This document shows, piece by piece, positions 45,666 to 53,647 of a DNA stretch of 64,000 nt. The stretch is from Hyphomicrobiales bacterium (lineage in GTDB: Bacteria; Pseudomonadota; Alphaproteobacteria; Rhizobiales; Rhizobiaceae). Each line of letters starts with the position of its first letter. Position 1 is the stretch's first letter. The position numbers and the translations under genes are program-made. Below the pieces are notes generated by a model. The model made no database searches, was not told the origin of the DNA, and saw nothing but the letters and a program-made list of their open reading frames with translations. The stretch spans positions 81,315 to 145,314 of the forward strand of contig JAJFHU010000038.1 in NCBI GenBank assembly GCA_021775455.1, written 5' to 3'.

Positions 45666-46198
45666 ATTTTAACTTCCGATTTGAGGGTAAGCGGCAAACC
45701 AGCCGCCACGAAATGAACTGTGTCGCAGTATGCCGCAATATTTTGATTAACGGTTCCGGCAAGATCACCGAATTCCCGCGCCATCTTGTTGTCTGGAATG
45801 ATACCTAGCCCGGTCTCGTTGGAAACCAAAACTACCGGCGATGTCAGTTCTCCCAATTGTTTCACCAATCCATCACACTCTCGGGCAACGTCAGCTTTTT
45901 CCATCATCAGGTTGGTAACCCAAAAGGTCAGGCAATCGACTAGAACAATCCGTCCCTTGCGGGCGGTTTGACGAAGTGCATCCGCAAGCGCCAGCGGCTC
46001 CTCGACGGTTTCCCAGTCCGAACTGCGCCGTTCGCGATGCACTGCCACCCGCTCTCGCATTTCATCATCGGTAATCCGGCCTGTTGCCAGATAAATTGGC
46101 TTCAAGCCGGATGAAAGCACCAGCCCCTCGGCAAAGCGGCTCTTGCCGGAGCGCCGCCCGCCCAACACCAGTGTGTTCTTGCCAAGGAGATTGTTCAT
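45662..46198 (-). CDS. cobP: Bifunctional adenosylcobinamide kinase / guanylyltransferase
   Basis: A 178-residue CobU/CobP enzyme phosphorylating adenosylcobinamide and then transferring GMP to it. The P-loop is LVLGGRRSGKSRFAEGL (about residues 10-26); YLATGRITDDEMRERVAVHRERR (about 35-57) includes the guanylylation histidine region, and VDCLTFWVTNL and VSNETGLGIIP follow. It precedes cobW with an ATGA overlap and follows cbtA after six bases. Confidence 0.95.
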   Translation of the reverse strand: MNNLLGKNTLVLGGRRSGKSRFAEGLVLSSGLKPIYLATGRITDDEMRERVAVHRERRSSDWETVEEPLALADALRQTARKGRIVLVDCLTFWVTNLMMEKADVARECDGLVKQLGELTSPVVLVSNETGLGIIPDNKMAREFGDLAGTVNQNIAAYCDTVHFVAAGLPLTLKSEVKI

Positions 46199-46204
46199 GT
46201 CGCT

Positions 46205-46957
46205 CTACGCCTCTTCCTGTTTTACCCGGCTAAGCAGCAGTCCCAGTACCCCGCCCAGAAACAGCCAGAACACCAACGCCGTTGCAAGGGTCGCGACAAC
46301 AAATTCTGCCGTAATCCACGCAGGCGCATCACTGGCGTGATGTACTGGTTGCGGCGCACCATAAACATGCGGAGCAACCATCAGCGCGACCCCAAGCGCA
46401 ATCCAGTGCCATTGACGCTTGAAAAAGAAGAGAGCCAGACCAGCGCCGGACGCGATTACCGTGGCAATCCACCAGATTTGCCTCTCTTCAACCGATGCAG
46501 CGACCGTGCCGGGAACTTCCGGTGGAAGCCCGAGTGACGGAGCCAGCAAGAATGCCACATAGCCACAGGCACCCCAGACGAGACCCGACTGCCAGTTGAC
46601 TGTCTGCCCGGCCACCAAAATTCCGGCAGTCAGCACCAGCGAATAGGCGGTTGCAGTGATGATGTTTGCAACGAGCGAATAGAAAATTCGCTCCAGTCCG
46701 TCTTCCGGCCCCCAGTCTTCCTCTTCGTGCGAATGGCCTTCAGCACTTTCGGCGTTGGATGATTGAACATCCTCACTGTTTTCTTCCGGGGACAGGATTT
46801 CGCTGCCCTCGTCGTGGGAATGGCCGTTGCCTCCCCCACCTTCATATTTTTCGGCTTCGATGATAAGTGGCCAGACTTTCACGGCCTGGGTACCGGACAT
46901 GAAAATGCCGGAAAGAACGCCAGCCAGAATGGCGGCAAGCAAATAACGTGCAATCAT
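46205..46957 (-). CDS. cbtA: CbtA, predicted cobalt transporter subunit
   Basis: A 250-residue membrane protein of the CbtA family with five or so helices, a His/Glu-rich loop (residues about 38-80; GHSHDEGSE and EGHSHEEED) and conserved GTVAAS/PHVYGAPQPVHH segments. CbtA and CbtB form a predicted cobalt importer found with B12 riboswitches. The ATG at 46957 starts the membrane segment MIARYLLAAILAGVL; the frame runs further upstream to 47008 but that part is part of the intergenic palindromes. Confidence 0.92.
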   Translation of the reverse strand: MIARYLLAAILAGVLSGIFMSGTQAVKVWPLIIEAEKYEGGGGNGHSHDEGSEILSPEENSEDVQSSNAESAEGHSHEEEDWGPEDGLERIFYSLVANIITATAYSLVLTAGILVAGQTVNWQSGLVWGACGYVAFLLAPSLGLPPEVPGTVAASVEERQIWWIATVIASGAGLALFFFKRQWHWIALGVALMVAPHVYGAPQPVHHASDAPAWITAEFVVATLATALVFWLFLGGVLGLLLSRVKQEEA

Positions 46958-47002
46958 TGGTTTTCCCCAAAATTCGATGATACAGCAGGAAGCCCTGTTT
47001 TC

Positions 47003-47083
47003 CGTCATCCTCGCCCTTGAGGCGAGGATCCACGCTTCAAATTGCTTGACGCATGGATACTCGGGTCGAGCCCGAGTATGACG
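47003..47083. repeat. Pair of inverted palindromic intergenic repeat units between cbtB and cbtA
   Basis: Two 33-base units, each itself a hairpin, face each other: 47003-47035 (CGTCATCCTCGCCC...GGCGAGGATCCACGC) and 47051-47083 (GCATGGATACTCGGG...CCCGAGTATGACG). Unit 2 is the reverse complement of unit 1 with compensating changes in the stem. Such units are widespread extragenic palindromes in alphaproteobacteria. Here they could form a strong mRNA structure between the two cobalt-transport genes and tune expression. Confidence 0.8.
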
Positions 47084-47130
47084 AGCGATATGGTAAAGCG
47101 CTCAGGTTTCCCAATGCATTGGCAAAAAGA

Positions 47131-47316
47131 TTAGTGGCAAGGAAATCCAGCCGCGTGGCGTGAATCATGCGCTGCATTATGAAGCACTTCTGATTGGGCA
47201 AAACCGATGCCATAAAGAAGCGATGCACCAAGAAGTGCGGCGAAAAATGCAGCCATAAGACGGCTTGAACGGGAGCCGGAAACGGCAACAGTCCGGGTAT
47301 TGGTAGCTGAGAGCAT
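47131..47316 (-). CDS. cbtB: CbtB, predicted cobalt transporter small subunit
   Basis: A 61-residue protein with one transmembrane helix (RLMAAFFAALLGASLLYGIGFA) and the family's C-terminal histidine motif LHNAAHDSRHAAGFPCH, thought to capture cobalt. The ATG at 47316 has a perfect GGAGG seven bases upstream, overriding longer open frames that run into the riboswitch. It is the first gene after the cobalamin riboswitch and precedes cbtA. Confidence 0.92.
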   Translation of the reverse strand: MLSATNTRTVAVSGSRSSRLMAAFFAALLGASLLYGIGFAQSEVLHNAAHDSRHAAGFPCH

Positions 47317-47379
47317 GACAACCTCCGTGGTGCTCAGTATCTGTTTTCTGCACATCGGCCACAATTGGCCCTGTACAAA

Positions 47380-47574
47380 TGACTGGCAGGTCTCCTGGCT
47401 CATGGCTTTAGCGGTTTTGTCCCCTTCCCGATCAGCTTGGGGCCAATCAGTGGTTTGAACAAATCCTCGCCACACTACAGTCGCGGGGTCGGCCGGGTTA
47501 AGCATGCCCTGTTTGGGTCCACGCAAGCCCGTTCCCTATTAATCCCGAAGTCTCAAGACTCGTAATCGGGAACC
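47380..47574 (-). promoter_or_regulatory. Cobalamin riboswitch upstream of cbtB
   Basis: The minus strand reads GGTTCCCGAT, then AATAGGGAACGGG, the core GACCCCGCGACTGTA, CCACTG, GGGAAGGGG and finally the B12 box GAGCCAGGAGACCTGCC (about 47383-47399). Order and spacing match the class I cobalamin (AdoCbl-type) riboswitch. About 64 bases separate it from the cbtB start, with a GGCCAATTGTGGCC palindrome between, so control could act on transcription or on translation. It should switch off cbtBA-cobP-cobW-cobN-cupin-cobO when cobalamin is plentiful. Confidence 0.95.
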
Positions 47575-47698
47575 ATTCATGGATTTAGGTTTATCTGGAA
47601 AGATGCCCATGCGTCAATTGCAAATGCGACGGGTTAGGGCGTTTGTGGATGGGTGGGAAGGACGAGTGTCATCTCTTGACAATAGTATTGAGTGAAGA

Positions 47699-48483
47699 TC
47701 AAGCATATGTCTTTAGTACGCTGGTAATGTAATCAGTGTCTACAATGTATATGTGTGCGTTTCCAGCACGAACTACAACACCGTCTAAAACCACCTCCAA
47801 ATCACCTAACTCACCCACCAAAGAGAGCACTGGTCCACCGCTGAATCCGTCAACACTGTATTTACTGGGTCCGCCGTCATAATGACGAAAATACTCAACA
47901 CTCGAGGAGAAATCATTGTCAATCTTACAGTCAGAAACAACCGTTTTTAGGTGAATGGTTCCAATTTTTCCAAACTCAAAAGTTTCTTGATATTCTGACA
48001 TCACTTCCGGGAGGAAGGGGCATCCATAAATCCATGATGCGATTCTTTTTTCTTACTAAACGAGCTAACCGGAACAAAATATGGCGCATCCAAGTGTTGG
48101 TTAGCCCATTGTTCATTTACTTCAAAAAACAACAAATCATGATATTCCTGATCGGAGTTTGAAGTCTCAAAAATGCAGTTGTTCAATGGTATGCTTACTA
48201 GGTTCTCGTGGCCGCTCACGATCCTAATTGTATCTAGCAACTGAGTATCAGGAATCTCGCCCCCTTGGATGTTAAGTTGATGCCGAGTAAGTACGACATA
48301 CCGCTTACCACAGTATCTTATGAGGGTGCTTGATCCGCTTCGCCCCAACGGCAATTCCGGATTATCCGCTTCTAAGAGTACCATTCTACATGTTTTTGAT
48401 ATCGTCTTGTTAAAATCCTTAGGCTTGTAATAGAGGTTTCCGAATTTGACGGCGTTTGTACTCGGGAGCTCACTAATCAGCAT
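47699..48483 (-). pseudogene. Trypsin-like serine protease split by a one-base frameshift in an A run
   Basis: Two frames: 48483-48001 (160 residues) and 48001-47699 (100 residues). The first has the trypsin-like start GRSGSSTLIRYCGKRY, the catalytic histidine in VVLTRHQL and the aspartate in HDLLFFEV; the second has the serine in DGFSGGPVLSL. Neither has the full triad. Reading the minus strand, after AGT AAG there are six A then GAATCG; adding one A joins the frames without a gap as SKKKRIASWIYGCPFLPEV and onto the second frame. So one base has been lost here, or the frame is shifted by slippage, or it is a sequencing error. The second frame does have its own ATG (TGATG). Confidence 0.8.
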
Positions 48484-48697
48484 GTTGTCTCATTCGACGT
48501 TTATTCTGCACAGTTTTGAAAGTATCTTATAACTTGAATTGGCCACTATTGTAACGCTCCCACAACATCTAAAATAGGCCTCAGATAGCCAGATGGCTCA
48601 TACTGCGCTCAGCAGAATACAACACCCCCTTGACCTCCCCGCCCCATCTCTTATCTCTTGTTCACAACACCAACTCCCCCAAAACCAAGGCACTCCC

Positions 48698-50755
48698 ATG
48701 ACCACCAAATTTCCGTCTTCTGTCAATCCGGCTCTCTTCAATTGGGATGGTCCACTGGGGCTTCCAGGATATGACCAGTTTGAGGTCAAGGATTTCGCGC
48801 CTGGGTTTGATTATGCCCTGAAGGCCCATCTGGATGAGATCGACGCGATTGCCAACAATGGCGCACCCGCCACCTTCGAAAACACCATCGAAGCGTTGGA
48901 ACTGGCCGGTGACGCTCTCTCAAAAGTGGCACGGATTTTTTACAATCTTTCCGGTGCCCACACCAATGATGCCATTCAGGCGCTGGAGCGCGATCTCGCG
49001 CCCAAAATGGCCGAGCATTCATCCAAGATATCCATGAACAAGGCACTGTTTGAGCGCACCGACGCGGTTTACCAGCAACGCGACTCGTTGAACCTCGACG
49101 CAGAGGCATTGCGCGTACTCGAGCAACACTGGAAAGGCTTCGTGCGTTCCGGTGCAAAACTGAACAACAAAGACCAGAAGGAACTGGCTGGCATCAATGC
49201 GGAGCTTGCCGGGTACTACACCGGATTTGGCCAGAACATCCTTGCTGATGAGGCAGAGTATCTGCGTCTGATCGAAGAGGAATCCGATCTTGCCGGTCTG
49301 CCGGATTCCCTGATCGACTCCATGGCGCAGGCGGCCGAAGAAAAAGGCCACAAGGACAAGCACGCGGTCACGCTTTCGCGCTCGATAATCGAGCCATTTC
49401 TCACCTTCTGCCAAAACCGGGAATTGCGCGAGGAATGCTTCAAAGCCTGGGTGTCACGCGGCGAAGGCAAACATGACAACATGAAACTTGTCGCGGATAT
49501 CGTTCCCCTTCGTGCCAAAAAGGCGAAGCTCCTTGGCTACGCATCTTTCGCCGACTACAAGCTTGAAGACACGATGGCCAAGACCCCCGCCAACGTGAAT
49601 AATCTGCTTGAAACCGTTTGGGAGAAAGCCAAGGCCAAGGCCGCGCGTGAGGCGGAAGATCTGGCCAGCCTCATCGCGCAGGAAGGCAAGAACCACAAAG
49701 TCGCTCCTTGGGATTGGCGTTACTATAGCGAGAAATTGCGTACAGAACGTTTCAGCTTTGATGAGACGGAGGTAAAGGCTTATTTCCAACTCGACCGGAT
49801 TATTGAAGCCGCTTTCGATACCGCGACGAAGCTGTTCGGCATAAGCTTCAAAGAGCAAGAAGGCGTTCCGCTCTGGCACCCGGATGTTCGCGTTTGGGAA
49901 GTGCTTGACAAGTCGGGCAAGCACCTTGCGGTTTTCACGGGAGATTATTTCGCGCGCTCCTCAAAACGCTCCGGCGCTTGGGCAAGCGCGTTGGAAAGCC
50001 AACACAAGCTAGGCGACGGCGCAACACCGATCATCATGAACACCATGAACTTCGCCAAACCGCCCAAAGGTCAGCCAGTTCTTATTTCCATTGATGAAGC
50101 AAAGACGCTGTTCCACGAATTCGGCCATGCACTCCACGGGATGCTGTCCAATGTGCGTTTTCCCTCCGTTGCAGGCACCAACACCTCGCGCGATTGGGTG
50201 GAGCTCCCTTCCCAGCTTTATGAACACTGGCTGACCGTACCCGAGAACCTGTCGAAGTACGCCGTGCATCACAAAACCGGCGAGGCAATTCCCAGGGACC
50301 TGATGCAGAAGGTTCTTGATGCGGACACTTTCAATTCCGGTTTCGACAATGTCGAGTTTACCTCGTCCGCCCTCGTCGACATGGCCTTCCACGCGCTTGA
50401 TGAAAACGAGGCAAAGGACATTGATCCCAAGGCATTTCAGCAGCAGATCCTTGAGCGCATCGGCATGCCGGAAGAAATCACCATGCGCCACGCAACGCCT
50501 CACTTCGCCCATGTGTTTTCAGGCGATGGCTATTCCGCAGGTTACTATTCCTACATGTGGTCCGGCGTGCTCGACAGCGACGCCTTCCGCGCCTTCGAGG
50601 AAGCAGGCAATCCGTTTGATGAAGAAATGGCGGCAAAGCTCAAGCAACACATCTATTCTTCCGGCGATTCAATTGACCCCGAAAAAGCCTACATCGCATT
50701 CAGAGGTGCGCTTCCAACGCCGGATGCATTGTTGGAAAAACGGGGGTTGGTTTAG
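48698..50755 (+). CDS. M3 family zinc metallopeptidase (oligopeptidase / dipeptidyl carboxypeptidase type)
   Basis: A 685-residue cytoplasmic peptidase degrading short peptides. The zinc motif is TLFHEFGHALHGML (HEFGH at about residue 472), with the third ligand region about 30 residues on (WVELPSQLYEHWL), and the M3 helical N-terminal region covering residues 1-240. The ATG at 48698 fits the conserved start (NPALFNWDGPLGLP); the longer frame to 48593 has a proline-rich, unlikely N-terminus. Its last 18 codons recur in degraded form at 52756. Confidence 0.94.
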   Translation: MTTKFPSSVNPALFNWDGPLGLPGYDQFEVKDFAPGFDYALKAHLDEIDAIANNGAPATFENTIEALELAGDALSKVARIFYNLSGAHTNDAIQALERDLAPKMAEHSSKISMNKALFERTDAVYQQRDSLNLDAEALRVLEQHWKGFVRSGAKLNNKDQKELAGINAELAGYYTGFGQNILADEAEYLRLIEEESDLAGLPDSLIDSMAQAAEEKGHKDKHAVTLSRSIIEPFLTFCQNRELREECFKAWVSRGEGKHDNMKLVADIVPLRAKKAKLLGYASFADYKLEDTMAKTPANVNNLLETVWEKAKAKAAREAEDLASLIAQEGKNHKVAPWDWRYYSEKLRTERFSFDETEVKAYFQLDRIIEAAFDTATKLFGISFKEQEGVPLWHPDVRVWEVLDKSGKHLAVFTGDYFARSSKRSGAWASALESQHKLGDGATPIIMNTMNFAKPPKGQPVLISIDEAKTLFHEFGHALHGMLSNVRFPSVAGTNTSRDWVELPSQLYEHWLTVPENLSKYAVHHKTGEAIPRDLMQKVLDADTFNSGFDNVEFTSSALVDMAFHALDENEAKDIDPKAFQQQILERIGMPEEITMRHATPHFAHVFSGDGYSAGYYSYMWSGVLDSDAFRAFEEAGNPFDEEMAAKLKQHIYSSGDSIDPEKAYIAFRGALPTPDALLEKRGLV

Positions 50756-50890
50756 GGATGCACTTCAGAAGACCAAATTCTGCTTGATTCCACTTCACCA
50801 CGCATCTGATCACCGGCACTGCCCGCTGGTAGCTATTCCTCTCCGTTAATGTTTAGCTGTTGGAAACAGCAGCTTAAACAGGAGTGAGCA

Positions 50891-51748
50891 ATGAGTGATA
50901 TTTCGGTAGCTGGTTTGGGAGCGATGGGAACAGCGCTGGCGCGAGCACTCATAGAGGCGGGTCGTGACGTAACAGTCTGGAACCGCACGCCCGAAAAAAT
51001 GAAGCCGCTTGTGGAGGCGGGTGCACAAGCAGCATCAAGCTTCGTCGAGGCCCTTGAAGCCAGTCCCCGAACAATTATCTGCGTGCTGGATAACAAGTCC
51101 TCCAAACAGCTTTTTGAAGACCCGGATGTTGTATCCCTGCTGGATGGTCGGACGATCATCCAGTTGACCACAGCCTCCCCAAAGGAAGCCGCAGAAAGTG
51201 AAAAATGGTTCACTGGTCAGGGTGCTTCCTATCTGGATGGCGCGATAATGTGCTGGCCCGGCAACATTGGCACCCCTTCAGGGCAAATTGCAATTGCCGG
51301 TCCTGAACCTGTTTTCGCCACCTGCAAAACGGATCTTGAATGCCTCGCCGGCAATCTTCGCTATCTTGGCGATAACATCAAGGGGGCCGCAACGCTCGAC
51401 CTGGCATTTCTGTCACGCACGGTTGGCATCATATTCGGATCCATCCACGGTGCGCTGGTCTGTGAATCCGAGGGCGTACCGGTGTCTGAATTTACCGCGA
51501 TCCTGCCGGAGGGCGACCGCGCTGTTCCGTTGACCCAGGCCATCCATGATGGCTCATTTGATACCATCACCGCTGCAGGTGCCTCGGTTGATGTCGCCGG
51601 AAGTGCGGTTACTCAAATGCAACAGCAGGCCCGTGATGCCGGTATAAACAGCGAATTTCCCGACCTTCTATGCGATTGGGTAAAACGCGCCCAAAAAGCC
51701 GGGTTCGGATCACAGGAAACTGCCGCTGTCATCAAGGCAATCCGATAG
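50891..51748 (+). CDS. NAD(P)-dependent imine reductase / beta-hydroxyacid dehydrogenase-like protein
   Basis: A 285-residue oxidoreductase with an N-terminal Rossmann domain of the 6-phosphogluconate/3-hydroxyisobutyrate dehydrogenase type (VAGLGAMGTALARALIEAG, then VWNRTPEKM, residues 5-35) and a helical C-terminal domain typical of imine reductases (GAATLDLAFLSR..., VTQMQQQARDAGI...). The usual catalytic lysine of hydroxyacid dehydrogenases is not evident, supporting imine-reductase-like chemistry. Substrate unknown. A decayed copy of its C-terminus is found at 52588. Confidence 0.87.
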   Translation: MSDISVAGLGAMGTALARALIEAGRDVTVWNRTPEKMKPLVEAGAQAASSFVEALEASPRTIICVLDNKSSKQLFEDPDVVSLLDGRTIIQLTTASPKEAAESEKWFTGQGASYLDGAIMCWPGNIGTPSGQIAIAGPEPVFATCKTDLECLAGNLRYLGDNIKGAATLDLAFLSRTVGIIFGSIHGALVCESEGVPVSEFTAILPEGDRAVPLTQAIHDGSFDTITAAGASVDVAGSAVTQMQQQARDAGINSEFPDLLCDWVKRAQKAGFGSQETAAVIKAIR

Positions 51749-51822
51749 AAACCGTGGTGGGATTAGGAGCGATTCTAGTGGGTATCTTGCCCAGTTCACA
51801 ATCAGCAGTATAGAAAATCAAG

Positions 51823-52512
51823 ATGAAAAAAATCGGCATGATTGGTGGACTGAGCTGGGTATCAACCGCTGAATACTACAAACGCATCAATGAGATCACC
51901 CAGTCACTCGCTGGCGGAGTGTCATCAGCACGTATTGTTCTGGAAAGCGTTAACCGACAGGATTATGTGTCGGCAGTCATAGACCGGAATGACGAAGCAA
52001 CCGCATGCCAGCAAATCACTGAAGCGGCTCGTGCGCTGGAGAAAGCAGGTGCAGACTTTATCGTGATTACCTGCAACGATGTTCACCGTTTCATTCCGGA
52101 AATCGAGCCTGCCATCAACATTCCGTTCCTGCACATCGCGACAGTTACAGCGGAGGCAATCAAGAAGAAGGGCTTCAAGAGCACTGCCATACTTGGCGTT
52201 CGTAAAACAATGGAGAGTAATTTCTATCCCTCAATCATGAAAGAACATGGATTAAATGTTGTGATACCCAACGAGGGCGAAAAACAATTCATTCACGACA
52301 GCATCTACGATGAACTTGTGAAGAATGTTTTTCGCGAAGAAACCCGCACCGGATATCAATCTGTAATTTCCAATTTGGCAAAGCGAGGAGCAGATTGTGT
52401 GGCGCTGGCCTGTACGGAGATACCGCTTCTAATCTCTGAAGATCAATCACCAATAGCCGCTTTCTCAACAACCGAATTGCATTGTTTGGCAGCAGCAAAG
52501 CGCGCTTTATAA
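51823..52512 (+). CDS. Aspartate/glutamate racemase family protein
   Basis: A 229-residue PLP-independent racemase-family protein. It starts IGMIGGLSWVSTAEYYKRIN, and has the two catalytic cysteines in VITCNDVHRF (about residue 83) and ALACTEIPLLI (about 195), as expected of Asp/Glu racemases such as YgeA-type enzymes. Cytoplasmic; it interconverts L- and D-forms of an acidic amino acid or related substrate. Location between a peptidase, a reductase and remnants of both hints at amino-acid metabolism. Confidence 0.92.
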   Translation: MKKIGMIGGLSWVSTAEYYKRINEITQSLAGGVSSARIVLESVNRQDYVSAVIDRNDEATACQQITEAARALEKAGADFIVITCNDVHRFIPEIEPAINIPFLHIATVTAEAIKKKGFKSTAILGVRKTMESNFYPSIMKEHGLNVVIPNEGEKQFIHDSIYDELVKNVFREETRTGYQSVISNLAKRGADCVALACTEIPLLISEDQSPIAAFSTTELHCLAAAKRAL

Positions 52513-52587
52513 TTCGCACCCTACCATTTCGAGTAATCAGTCTTTCCAGACAAATAGGAGCAGACAGAAACCCGTTGCTGCGAGAGA

Positions 52588-52727
52588 TTACTCAATTGCA
52601 GCAACTGGCGCATGATGCCGGTATCTACAGCGGATTTCCCGAACTTTTGTGCGAATGGGTAAAGCGCGTTCAAAAGGCTGGGTTCGGAACACAGGAAACT
52701 GCCGCCATCATCAAGGCATTCCGATAG
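52588..52727 (+). pseudogene. Remnant of the imine reductase C-terminus
   Basis: The frame reads ITQLQQLAHDAGIYSGFPELLCEWVKRVQKAGFGTQETAAIIKAFR and stops, and this aligns without gaps with the last 47 residues of the 50891 reductase (VTQMQQQARDAGI..., FPDLLCDWVKRAQKAG..., TAAVIKAIR). The upstream part of the gene is missing, and the reading frame in front comes from the racemase gene's tail. It is a truncated paralogue, not a functional gene by itself. Confidence 0.85.
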
Positions 52728-52755
52728 CACGACTGGGTGTTGAGAGCCTGCATCG

Positions 52756-52812
52756 CCATTCACGGCCCTGCCCACACCTGATGCATTGTTGGATAAACGA
52801 GGATTGGTTTAG
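52756..52812 (+). pseudogene. Remnant of the M3 peptidase 3' end
   Basis: The 57 bases reading FTALPTPDALLDKRGLV and a TAG stop match the last 18 codons of the M3 peptidase at 50700-50755 (FRGALPTPDALLEKRGLV). It lies 28 bases after the reductase remnant. Only the end of the gene is left, so it carries no function. Confidence 0.82.
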
Positions 52813-52870
52813 ACGTCAGTGTCAGAATTTCAGCACTCAAAAATTTCAAAGTTAATGCTGCCGCTTTTTG

Positions 52871-53509
52871 CTAAGCCGCCATTTCGGGCAAATGATGGGT
52901 CTGCATCGCTTTTTGATAGGCCGGTCGCTCATTAACTGCCTCAACCATTCTTTTGATTGAGGGGCAAGCTTGAAAAAGTGCCTTACGATCATCAGGCCAT
53001 TCAGTCAGCATGGTCAGATAAATATCAAGTGCGCTGAATCCTTGTTCCAACATGTATGGCTGACTAGAAATCTGGCGGTCCATAGTCTTGAAAAACGCGT
53101 CCAGTTCTGTTGCGGACTTTGCTTCGACTTGCCTTATAGCATCGGGTTCCAAGGCATATCGTTCCGGATGGTTCCATCGCGCGATGGTCAAATATCCTGA
53201 CGTTGCCATGACATTCAAAAGAAACAGGAACCTTGCTCGATCTTTTTCACCCGGCTGCGGAACCAGCATCGACTGCGGGAAATATTCACCCAGGCAAACC
53301 ACTATTGCCGCTGTCTCGCCAATTGTTTTACCATCTGGTAGGCCGAGAGCTGGCACCCGACCTAACGGGTTTAACATCAAATATTCTTCCTGCCTGTGTT
53401 CACCCGCTTCCATGTCCACATGGAACAGCTGATACTCAGCACCCATCTCTTCAAGCATTGCCTGTGCTACGATGGAACCGGCCATATACTCCCAATACAA
53501 TTTAAACAT
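52871..53509 (-). CDS. Glutathione S-transferase family protein
   Basis: A 212-residue protein with an N-terminal thioredoxin-fold domain (FKLYWEYMAGSIVAQAMLEE, then NPLGRVPALGLPDG with the cis-proline, and GETAAIVVCLGEYFP, the glutathione gamma-glutamyl site) and a helical C-terminal domain (about 90-212). Catalytic residue is uncertain. It is divergently transcribed from the LysR regulator at 53648, which may control it. Confidence 0.92.
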   Translation of the reverse strand: MFKLYWEYMAGSIVAQAMLEEMGAEYQLFHVDMEAGEHRQEEYLMLNPLGRVPALGLPDGKTIGETAAIVVCLGEYFPQSMLVPQPGEKDRARFLFLLNVMATSGYLTIARWNHPERYALEPDAIRQVEAKSATELDAFFKTMDRQISSQPYMLEQGFSALDIYLTMLTEWPDDRKALFQACPSIKRMVEAVNERPAYQKAMQTHHLPEMAA

Positions 53510-53533
53510 CTCAACCTCAAATGGCTGTTAATT

Positions 53534-53550
53534 TTTTCTTTAGAAGAAAA
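53534..53550. promoter_or_regulatory. Palindrome upstream of the GST gene (candidate operator)
   Basis: TTTTCTT-TAG-AAGAAAA is a perfect inverted repeat with seven-base arms, 25 bases upstream of the GST start. Its core TTCTTTA recurs in the palindrome at 53623. Together the two may bind the divergent LysR protein. Confidence 0.45.
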
Positions 53551-53622
53551 TCTCTTTTCCATTAATAAACAGCATATAACTGGCATTAAAACATTTGCAC
53601 ATCAGATTTCATTTGGCATGAA

Positions 53623-53637
53623 TAAAGAATTTCTTTA
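53623..53637. promoter_or_regulatory. Palindrome just upstream of the LysR start (candidate autoregulatory site)
   Basis: TAAAGAA-T-TTCTTTA is a perfect 7+1+7 inverted repeat ending ten bases before the LysR ATG, in the position expected for an autoregulatory LysR-type binding site. Confidence 0.45.
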
Positions 53638-53647
53638 GTTATGAGTG

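Noticed and set aside
47131-47526. Longer 131-codon version of cbtB
   Set aside because: The extension runs through the cobalamin riboswitch; the ATG at 47316 has a perfect ribosome binding site and begins the conserved CbtB sequence.
52482-52727. An 81-codon plus-strand frame as an independent gene
   Set aside because: Its first third is the racemase gene's end and spacer read in another frame; only the last 47 codons have meaning, as a remnant of the reductase.
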